Positions 17,828 to 24,043 of a stretch of DNA of 64,000 nucleotides are shown here, in pieces (the first letter of the stretch is position 1; every line of letters begins with the position of its first letter). The position numbers were made by a program, and so were the translations under genes. Under the pieces are notes generated by a model. That model worked only from the letters and a program-made list of their open reading frames with translations, had not been told where the DNA came from and made no database searches. The DNA comes from XN24 sp964462675 (GTDB taxonomy: Bacteria; Pseudomonadota; Gammaproteobacteria; Steroidobacterales; XN24), in the NCBI GenBank assembly GCA_964462675.1, contig CAYWYS010000003.1, positions 67,476 to 131,475 of the forward strand, read 5' to 3'.

Positions 17828-18473
17828 GCTTGTGCGCTGCGTCGTCGTCTGCACCCGGCGGCGGCACGCCCATGGCTTCGGCGTCGTAGAAGCCGAACGG
17901 CGGCGCCCACGCATGGCGATGGCTGAGACCGAGCAACTGCCAGCCGAGGTAGTCGCGGTTGCCGCCGTGGCTCGGCAGCGAGAACATGCCGGCCACCGTC
18001 AGGTAGTGCATCAGCTCGAAGAACGGCGTCTGCTCGATGCGCGCCATCAGCGTGTCCTGGGCGCCGGGCTCGAGCTCCGCGAAGCGCCGGCCGTCGACCG
18101 TGCTCGCCGCCAACGCGTCGAGCGATTCGAGGCCCGCGCGCAATTCGCCGGCCGAGTCGGCCAGGAAGCTGCCGAGCGCCTGGTCGATGAAATGGATGAC
18201 CCCGGCCTCCCGCGCGCCTGGCGTCTCGTCGGTCGGAATGATGCGCGCGGCGATCGCTTCCAGCCCGGCCGCCTCTGGCGGCGACAAGTGCAGGAAAGCC
18301 GCCCCGGCCTCGCGCGCCGCCGCGGCCGCCTGGGCCACGGCGAGCAGGCCGGGAAGGCTCAGCGACAGCCAGGAGCCCCCGACGACGCCGCCCGAGGCGC
18401 GCAGAAAAGATCGGCGGGTCGGATCCCGGGGGCTCGGCCCATCGCCTGCTTTCATCGCCATGCGCTCGTCCAT
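17820..18473 (-). CDS. Gluconate 2-dehydrogenase subunit 3-like protein (Tat signal)
   Basis: Protein of 217 residues with a Tat signal, TRRSFLRASGG at about residues 19-29, followed by a hydrophobic stretch. The mature part has LEAIAARIIPTDETPGAREAGVIHFID, the hallmark of the subunit 3 family (PF13618). These subunits accompany GMC flavoproteins and probably carry them through the Tat system. The gene immediately precedes and overlaps the GMC gene. An alternative start at 18461 (MAMKAG) is possible without changing the Tat motif. Confidence 0.88.
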   Translation of the reverse strand: MDERMAMKAGDGPSPRDPTRRSFLRASGGVVGGSWLSLSLPGLLAVAQAAAAAREAGAAFLHLSPPEAAGLEAIAARIIPTDETPGAREAGVIHFIDQALGSFLADSAGELRAGLESLDALAASTVDGRRFAELEPGAQDTLMARIEQTPFFELMHYLTVAGMFSLPSHGGNRDYLGWQLLGLSHRHAWAPPFGFYDAEAMGVPPPGADDDAAHKHG

Positions 18474-18596
18474 GCAGGGGCTTGGCCCGGTCGACGCAAA
18501 ATAGTCTCATTCGCCGGCGGGCGCCATCGAAACGCAGTGCAACATGGAAACAGTGCCCGGCTGCTATAGTCGCGACCCGAGCCCCGGACCGTGCGC

Positions 18597-19601
18597 ATGA
18601 GCAGCGACCAGAACCATTCCCTTGCCTACCAGGACCTGCAGCCCGACGACATCCTCGACTCGGTCGAGAGCCTCGGGCTGCGCTGCGACGGTCGCCTGTT
18701 GGCGCTGAACAGCTACGAGAACAGGGTCTACCAGGTCGGCATCGAGGGCGGCGCGCCGGTGGTCGCGAAGTTCTACCGACCCGGGCGCTGGAGCGATGCG
18801 GCGATCCTCGAGGAGCACGCCTTCGCGTTCGAGCTCGCGGCAGCCGAGGTACCGGTCGTGGCGCCGCTGCGCCACGGCGGCAACAGCCTGCATCGCCACG
18901 GCCAGTTCCGCTTCGCCGTCTGTCCGCGCGTCGGCGGCCGGGGCCCGGAGCTGGACGACCTGCACCTGCTGCGGCAGATCGGGCGGCTGGTCGCGCGACT
19001 GCACCTGTGCGGCCAGGCCCGGCGCTTCGAACATCGGCCGACCCTGACGCCGGCGCTGTTCGGCGCGGCCTCGCGCGATTTCCTGCTCGGTCGAGGCTTC
19101 ATCCCGGCGCATGTGCAGGATGCCTATGAAAGCCTGTGCCGCGACCTGCTGGCCGAGGTCGAGCTCGCCTGGTCACGCGCCGCGGCACGCACGCTGCGCC
19201 TGCATGGCGACTTTCATCCCGGCAACGTGCTGGTGCGCGACGAACAGGTGCATATCGTCGACCTCGACGACACCTGCACCGGACCGGCGATCCAGGACCT
19301 GTGGATGTTCCTGTCGGGCGACCGGCGCGAGCAGGAGCCGCAGCTCGCCGAGCTGCTGGCGGGCTATCTCGAGTTCCGCGAGTTCGATCCGGGCGAGCTG
19401 CAGCTGGTCGAGGCGCTCAGGGCGCTGCGGATCATGCACTACGCCGCGTGGGTCGCGCGCCGCTGGGAGGACCCGGCGTTCCGGATCGCCTTTCCCTGGT
19501 TCGGCACGCCGCGTTACTGGGAGGACCACGTGCTGTCGCTCCGGGAGCAACTGGGCCTGCTCCAGGAACCGACGCTGGACTGGCTCCCGCCGCGGGCCTG
19601 A
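18597..19601 (+). CDS. srkA: Stress response kinase A (YihE/RdoA-like)
   Basis: Protein kinase of the APH-like fold, 334 residues. In E. coli SrkA protects cells by counteracting toxin-mediated stress death. Family features are LNSYENRVYQV near the N-terminus, VAKFYRPGRWS with the ATP-binding lysine, HGDFHPGNVL (His203, catalytic Asp205) and the metal-binding VDLDDT. The ATG at 18597 is preferred over a GTG six bases upstream. It stands alone on the plus strand between the Tat/GMC pair and a small convergent gene. In E. coli srkA is followed by dsbA, which is not the case here. Confidence 0.9.
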   Translation: MSSDQNHSLAYQDLQPDDILDSVESLGLRCDGRLLALNSYENRVYQVGIEGGAPVVAKFYRPGRWSDAAILEEHAFAFELAAAEVPVVAPLRHGGNSLHRHGQFRFAVCPRVGGRGPELDDLHLLRQIGRLVARLHLCGQARRFEHRPTLTPALFGAASRDFLLGRGFIPAHVQDAYESLCRDLLAEVELAWSRAAARTLRLHGDFHPGNVLVRDEQVHIVDLDDTCTGPAIQDLWMFLSGDRREQEPQLAELLAGYLEFREFDPGELQLVEALRALRIMHYAAWVARRWEDPAFRIAFPWFGTPRYWEDHVLSLREQLGLLQEPTLDWLPPRA

Positions 19602-19613
19602 GGACGGCCCGCG
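19591..19613. terminator. Hairpin between convergent srkA and small gene
   Basis: CGCGGGCC (19591-19598) pairs with GGCCCGCG (19606-19613) around a seven-base loop. It spans the srkA stop and could end transcripts from both sides. No T-tract follows on either strand, so termination is uncertain. Confidence 0.4.
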
Positions 19614-19621
19614 ATCCGCGC

Positions 19622-19903
19622 TCAGGCGCCGCGGTTCTTCTTCGGTCCGGGCGTCAGGTGCACCCGCCCGGCCTTGCCGAGACGGCGCTCGTTGAGCCGC
19701 GTCACGATATCGGCGACGGCCTGCGTCACGGCCTGGAGGCTGCCCTCGCGATGGCCGACAATGGCATTGGCGCCCTGGAAGATCTCGTAGCGATACCAGT
19801 TCGCCGATGCCGCGCCTTCCGGAGCATCCGCGCGGGTGATCGACGAAACTTCGAAGGGATGGTCCTGCCGCCGTGCGACGGCCTGTTCAGTCTTGTCAGT
19901 CAT
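19622..19903 (-). CDS. Small conserved hypothetical protein
   Basis: Protein of 93 residues. A central NWYRYEIFQGANAIVGHREGS is followed by a helix with VADIVTRLNER and a basic tail ending in GPKKNRGA. No signal peptide or membrane helix. The composition and the well-formed alpha/beta pattern suggest a genuine small cytoplasmic protein of the kind often annotated as hypothetical in gammaproteobacteria. It is convergent with srkA and divergent from the ygbA-like gene. Confidence 0.65.
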   Translation of the reverse strand: MTDKTEQAVARRQDHPFEVSSITRADAPEGAASANWYRYEIFQGANAIVGHREGSLQAVTQAVADIVTRLNERRLGKAGRVHLTPGPKKNRGA

Positions 19904-19993
19904 CCTCGGAGCTTACGCCATCTGGCAGGAAAGTGCCCGTCGGCGCCGGGAAGCGGCTGTGGAGAACGCTTATTGCAGGCGCGACCGATAAAC

Positions 19994-20413
19994 ATGAATA
20001 TAGAGCACATGAATACCGGCAGCGACGCTAAGCCCTCGGAAAATCTCGTGACGCCGAGATTGCGGCGCGAGTACCGGACCATGGAATGCATGGTCGGAAT
20101 CTGGTGCGCGCAGCACCACGAGGAGGCCGCGCGGCAACACGGGCCGTGCGCGGAATGCCGCGATTTCCTGGCCTACGCCGCCCGGCGGCTGGAGAAATGC
20201 CCCTACGGCGAGGCCAAGCCGACCTGCGCCAAGTGTCCGATTCACTGCTACAAGCGCGCCCAGCGCGAGCAGGCCCGAGAGATCATGCGTTTCGCGGGCC
20301 CGCGGATGACCTTCCGCCATCCGTGGCTGGCGCTGATGCACCTGGTCGACAAGCTCCGCAAGGTCGAGCACCCGATGGAAATCCGGCGGCGAAGAACGCG
20401 CGAAGACAGCTGA
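19994..20413 (+). CDS. ygbA: YgbA-like nitrous-oxide-stimulated promoter family protein
   Basis: Protein of 139 residues matching the YgbA_NO family. It contains CAECRDFLAYAARRLEKCP, then YGEAKPTCAKCPIHCYK and AREIMRFAGPRMTFRHP. Eight or more cysteines arranged as CxxC pairs suggest a metal or Fe-S centre. In E. coli ygbA belongs to the NsrR regulon and is needed for recovery from nitric oxide stress. The first ATG (19994) is chosen, and a second at 20009 is possible. It is adjacent to no nitric-oxide detoxification gene here. Confidence 0.85.
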   Translation: MNIEHMNTGSDAKPSENLVTPRLRREYRTMECMVGIWCAQHHEEAARQHGPCAECRDFLAYAARRLEKCPYGEAKPTCAKCPIHCYKRAQREQAREIMRFAGPRMTFRHPWLALMHLVDKLRKVEHPMEIRRRRTREDS

Positions 20414-20511
20414 GACCGCGTCCTTGAGCGGCGCGCGCCGCATCGCGCTATTGCCCTGCTCACGGCGGGTGCTAGCATCAGCCCATCGGCCCCATCGCAG
20501 GTGAGCAAACC

Positions 20512-21255
20512 ATGCCTGGAGACCCTGTTTCGCGCCGCGGCTTCCTGAAACTCTGCGCCGGCACCGGTGCGCTCGTGGCAAGCCGGCCCACGCTGCTGGC
20601 GGAAAGCACGCCGGAACTCGTGCCGGCGCCGCCGGCCGTGCTGGTGAATCCGGATGGCCTGCCGCTGCGGATCAGCGAGCTGGCGGTCGGCGAGAGTTAT
20701 GTTTTCCACTACCCCTACGTCAGCACGCCCTGTTTCCTGATCGAGCTGGGCAAGCCGGCCTTGCCGCAAAGCAGTCTCGAGACCGACGACGGCCGCCGCT
20801 ATCACTGGCGCGGCGGCATCGGCCCGAATCGTTCCGTGGTCGCGTTCTCGGCGATCTGTGCGCATCGCATGACTTATCCGACGCCGGAGGTCAGTTTCAT
20901 CCGCTACCGGCACGAAGCGACTTCGTACACCGACGCAAGCCTCGAAACCATGCGGCGTGAACAAGTGATCTACTGCTGCTCCGAGGGCAGCGCCTACGAC
21001 CCGGCCGAGGGCTGCCGCGTGCTCGGCGGACCGGCGCCGCAACCGCTGGCCGCGATCGACCTCGCCTGGGACGCGCGCAGTGGCGAACTGCGCGCGCTCG
21101 GCACGCATGGCGGCGCAATGTTCGAGCGCTTCTTCGAGAAATTCGGCTTTCAGCTCGCGTTGCAACAGCGCAAGGAAGACATCCGCGCGCTCGTCGGCGA
21201 GACCACGACCGTGCTGCCGCTGAAGGAATACAGCGCCAACACCGAGGTCTGCTAG
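20512..21255 (+). CDS. Tat-exported Rieske-like protein with an altered cluster ligand
   Basis: Protein of 247 residues. A Tat signal, SRRGFLKLCAGTGA, lies at residues 7-20. The Rieske fold is indicated by box 1 CAHRMTYP (Cys116, His118) and box 2 CCSEGSAYDP (Cys155 to Glu158). In canonical Rieske proteins box 2 reads CPCHGS, so the second histidine ligand is replaced by glutamate. The disulfide cysteines of both boxes are also absent (Thr in box 1, Ser in box 2). It may bind a modified 2Fe-2S cluster or none. The stop overlaps the convergent ankyrin gene by four bases. The redox partner is unknown. Confidence 0.75.
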   Translation: MPGDPVSRRGFLKLCAGTGALVASRPTLLAESTPELVPAPPAVLVNPDGLPLRISELAVGESYVFHYPYVSTPCFLIELGKPALPQSSLETDDGRRYHWRGGIGPNRSVVAFSAICAHRMTYPTPEVSFIRYRHEATSYTDASLETMRREQVIYCCSEGSAYDPAEGCRVLGGPAPQPLAAIDLAWDARSGELRALGTHGGAMFERFFEKFGFQLALQQRKEDIRALVGETTTVLPLKEYSANTEVC

Positions 21256-21947
21256 ATTTTAAGCAGCGCCTCGGCGTCAGTGTGTCCGAGCATGCGGGCC
21301 ACCTCGGCCGGCGTCCGTCCCGCACCGTCCGGAGCCAGCGCTTCGGCGCCGGCCGCGAGCAGGCTGCGCACGATCGCCACGTAGCCGTGCCCCGCGGCGA
21401 TGTGCAGTGCCGTCGCGCCGGACTCCTCGCGTGCGCCGAGGTCGGCCTCGCCGGAAGCGAGCAGCACGTCCACCGTCGCCAGGTGGCCGCCCGAGACTGC
21501 GCGCATCAGCGGCGTCCAGCCGTAGGCATCGCGCGCCGCAACTTCGGCGCCGCCATCGATCAGCTGCCGGACGACGTCCGCCCGGCCTTTCGCCGCGGCC
21601 ACCAGCAGCGCGGTCCAGCCGATACGCGCCCGCGCGTTCGGATCCGCACCGCGATCCAGCAGCAGCGCGACCATTTCGCCGTCGCCGGCCGAGGCCGCAT
21701 ACATCAACGCCGTGCCGCCATTCGCATTGCGTGCATCGACGTCCGCGCCGCCGGCCAGCAGTGACTGCGCCCCGGCGAGATCACCGGTGCCGGCCGCATC
21801 CATCAGCTCGGTCTTGCCGCTCCACGCGGGAAGGTGGAAATCCGGCAGCTCGAACCCGCTGATGGCGGGCAGTCCCGGGTCCTGCGCTACCGCCGGGGGG
21901 GCGAGCAACAGGCACGCCAGCGACAGGATGGTGAGTCGGCCATGCAT
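21252..21947 (-). CDS. Exported ankyrin-repeat protein
   Basis: Protein of 231 residues. A Sec signal peptide (LTILSLACLLLAPPAVAQ) precedes about five ankyrin repeats from residue 44 to the end. The repeats are marked by GKTELMDAAGTGD, GGTALMYAASAGD, GWTALLVAAAKGR, GWTPLMRAVSGGH and GATALHIAAGHGY. Periplasmic ankyrin proteins of this size, such as the AnkB type, have been linked to catalase and oxidative protection, but no partner is seen here. It lies downstream of the formate dehydrogenase operon on the same strand, behind a strong terminator at 21991-22021. Confidence 0.85.
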   Translation of the reverse strand: MHGRLTILSLACLLLAPPAVAQDPGLPAISGFELPDFHLPAWSGKTELMDAAGTGDLAGAQSLLAGGADVDARNANGGTALMYAASAGDGEMVALLLDRGADPNARARIGWTALLVAAAKGRADVVRQLIDGGAEVAARDAYGWTPLMRAVSGGHLATVDVLLASGEADLGAREESGATALHIAAGHGYVAIVRSLLAAGAEALAPDGAGRTPAEVARMLGHTDAEALLKI

Positions 21948-21990
21948 ATTGGGAAGGATGCCGGTTCCGGGCGACGATCGCCAGTCTCTG

Positions 21991-22021
21991 AAAAGACGCG
22001 GGGGCGCCCGTGCGCCCCCGC
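21991..22021 (-). terminator. Terminator of the formate dehydrogenase operon
   Basis: Perfect 10-base-pair GC stem (21998-22007 with 22012-22021) and a CCGT loop, followed on the minus strand by TCTTTTC. It lies 25 bases past the stop of the gamma subunit gene. Confidence 0.8.
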
Positions 22022-22045
22022 CGATTTGAGCAAGACTGGCGGACC

Positions 22046-23152
22046 CTAGCCGGGTGCCGTCTGTCCCGCTCCATGGGCATGCCCGGCCGCCGGACGATGC
22101 CCCTGCTTCTTTATCTCGTCGTACCAGAGGCCGTGATGGGCCTTCGCCCAGGCTTCGTCCACCTCGCCGGTCAGCATGCCTTCCAGGGAACCCTCGTTGC
22201 CGAGCGTGCCGAGGTAGATGTGGCCCAGCGAGAATGCGATCAGGGCGACGCCGCTGATCGCGTGGACGACCAGCGCCAGCTGCATCGCGCTGCGCTCGAA
22301 GCCGAGGTTCGGGAACAGCAGGAAGAAGCCGGAAGCGACCAGCGCGATGCTGCCGAAGAACAGCAGCCAGTACCAGATCTTCTCACCCGCGTTGACGAAG
22401 CCGGCCGGCGGGTGCTTGCTCTTGTCGAGGTAACCACCGCCCATCTTGATCCAGGTCCAGTCGTAGGCCTTAGGCAGGCTGTCCTTCATCCAGGGAATCA
22501 TCATCAGCACGAGGCCGATGACGAAGGGCACCGCGAGCCAGTCGTGCACGGGCTTCGCGAAAGCCGCCCAGGCGGCGAACGCCTCCTTGCCCATGACCGG
22601 GATCAGCACCGTGCGCCCGAACAGCAGGCTCAGGCCGGTGATCCCCAGGATGATGAACAGGATTGCCGTGTACCAGTGCATTACGCGGTCGTAGAGCGAC
22701 CAGCGGGTGATCGTCCTGCCGGTGCGCTGCTCAAGCTTTACCGAGCCGGCCACCAGGTGGAACAGGATGATCGCCGCGAGCACCGCGATCAGCGCTATGC
22801 CGCCCCAGCGCTTCACCGGGCCTTCGCGCACCGAGCGCCAGACCTCGCCGCCGCTCTGGATCAGCACGCCGGCCTCGGGCCCGGTGACGGCTGTGTAGCC
22901 TTCGCTGCCCTGCCGGGCCTGGCGCCAGAAATCGCGCCGTTGCTGCTCGGCCTGAGCACGCTGGGCCGCCGTCGCCTCGTCCGGTGGCTGAGCCTGTTGC
23001 GCGACCGCCTGGCCTGCCGGCGCCCCGGTCATCAACAGACCGGTCAACGGCAGGATCATGGACAAGCCGAGGACGAGGGCGATGCTCCAGATCACCCGCC
23101 GGAGCTTGCGCGGATCGCGTCCCCTGACGCCTTGTTGAATTCTTTCGACCAT
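22046..23152 (-). CDS. fdhC: Formate dehydrogenase gamma subunit, cytochrome b556
   Basis: Membrane anchor of 368 residues that passes electrons from the periplasmic catalytic dimer to quinone through two b haems. An N-terminal hydrophobic segment (SIALVLGLSMILPLTGLLM) precedes a 70-residue periplasmic region, then four membrane helices. Expected haem histidines are in YDRVMHWYTA, FAKPVHDWL and FSLGHIYLGT, and VVHAISG supplies another. A histidine-rich tail (GHRPAAGHAHGAG) ends it. The start is the ATG ten bases after GGAGG; a GTG one codon upstream is equally possible. It is the last gene of the operon. Confidence 0.92.
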   Translation of the reverse strand: MVERIQQGVRGRDPRKLRRVIWSIALVLGLSMILPLTGLLMTGAPAGQAVAQQAQPPDEATAAQRAQAEQQRRDFWRQARQGSEGYTAVTGPEAGVLIQSGGEVWRSVREGPVKRWGGIALIAVLAAIILFHLVAGSVKLEQRTGRTITRWSLYDRVMHWYTAILFIILGITGLSLLFGRTVLIPVMGKEAFAAWAAFAKPVHDWLAVPFVIGLVLMMIPWMKDSLPKAYDWTWIKMGGGYLDKSKHPPAGFVNAGEKIWYWLLFFGSIALVASGFFLLFPNLGFERSAMQLALVVHAISGVALIAFSLGHIYLGTLGNEGSLEGMLTGEVDEAWAKAHHGLWYDEIKKQGHRPAAGHAHGAGQTAPG

Positions 23153-23186
23153 CACGTGGAATCCTCCCGTCGTGTGGGCTGAATGG

Positions 23187-23369
23187 CTAGCGGTCGCGTT
23201 GTGTGTTGATGCGCTCGTCAAGGGCTGATCTCAATTCTTCGGACCTGAGATCCTCCACCAGGGGGTCGCTCGCACCCTTGTATACCCCCGGCTCGAACAC
23301 AATCACGTCCGAGCAGCCAGCCACCGCCAGACCCGCTGCGGCCAGCAATGCCAGCATGGAAATCTTCAT
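23187..23369 (-). CDS. Small lipoprotein in the formate dehydrogenase operon
   Basis: Protein of 60 residues. A lipobox, LAVAGC with the acylated cysteine at residue 19, follows the signal sequence. The mature 42 residues (DVIVFEPGVYKG, then an acidic helix SEELRSALDERIN) carry no known domain. The gene sits between the iron-sulfur subunit and the gamma subunit genes with gaps of about 69 and 34 bases. It may help assembly or membrane docking of the complex; that is inference from position. Confidence 0.75.
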   Translation of the reverse strand: MKISMLALLAAAGLAVAGCSDVIVFEPGVYKGASDPLVEDLRSEELRSALDERINTQRDR

Positions 23370-23438
23370 CGTTCTTCTCCGGCGCCGGTCCGGGGCGGCA
23401 CGCAGCCGCCCCGGACCGGCGCATTATCCTTGTCTCGC

Positions 23439-24026
23439 CTACGCGTTCCCGTACGCCGTGTCCCAGCCCCAGGTCTGGGGCCGGCTGCCGCGCTTCAGCA
23501 CACGCTCGCGGTAGATGTCCGCAACCATGTTGCCGTCGCCGGCCAGCAAGGCCTTCGTTGCGCACATCTCAGCGCACAGCGGCAGCTTGCCATTGGCGAT
23601 GCGGTTGGTGCCGTACAGGCGCAACTCGGCTTCCGAGTTGTTGGCCTGCGGGCCACCCGCGCAGAACGTGCACTTGTCCATCTTGCCGCGGACGCCGAAG
23701 GCCTCCTTCTGCGGGAACTGCGGCGCCCCGAACGGGCAGGCGTAGAAGCAGTAGCCGCAGCCGATGCACAGCTCCTTGTCGTGCAGGACGATGCCGTCGT
23801 CGGTCGTGTAGAAGCAATCCACCGGGCATACGGCGGCGCACGGCGCATCCGTGCAGTGCATGCAGGCCACCGAGATCGAGCGCTCGCCGGGCAGGCCGTC
23901 GTCGAGGGTGATGACCCGCCGACGATTGACGCCCCAGGGAACTTCATGCTCGTTCTTGCATGCCGTCACGCAGCCGTTGCACTCGATGCAACGCTCGGAA
24001 TCACAAAGAAACTTCATACGTGCCAT
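23439..24026 (-). CDS. fdhB: Formate dehydrogenase iron-sulfur (beta) subunit
   Basis: Ferredoxin-like electron-transfer subunit of 195 residues with four 4Fe-4S cluster motifs. These are CIECNGC with CKNE, CMHCTDAPC with CPVDC, CIGCGYC with CPFG, and CTFC paired with CAEMC. It lacks the C-terminal membrane helix of FdnH-type beta subunits, so contact with the membrane must come from the gamma subunit. The ATG at 24026 is preceded by AGGAGAG; an upstream in-frame ATG at 24065 lies inside the fdhA 3' end. It is 17 bases after fdhA. Confidence 0.95.
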   Translation of the reverse strand: MARMKFLCDSERCIECNGCVTACKNEHEVPWGVNRRRVITLDDGLPGERSISVACMHCTDAPCAAVCPVDCFYTTDDGIVLHDKELCIGCGYCFYACPFGAPQFPQKEAFGVRGKMDKCTFCAGGPQANNSEAELRLYGTNRIANGKLPLCAEMCATKALLAGDGNMVADIYRERVLKRGSRPQTWGWDTAYGNA

Positions 24027-24043
24027 GGTGACTCTCTCCTGGC

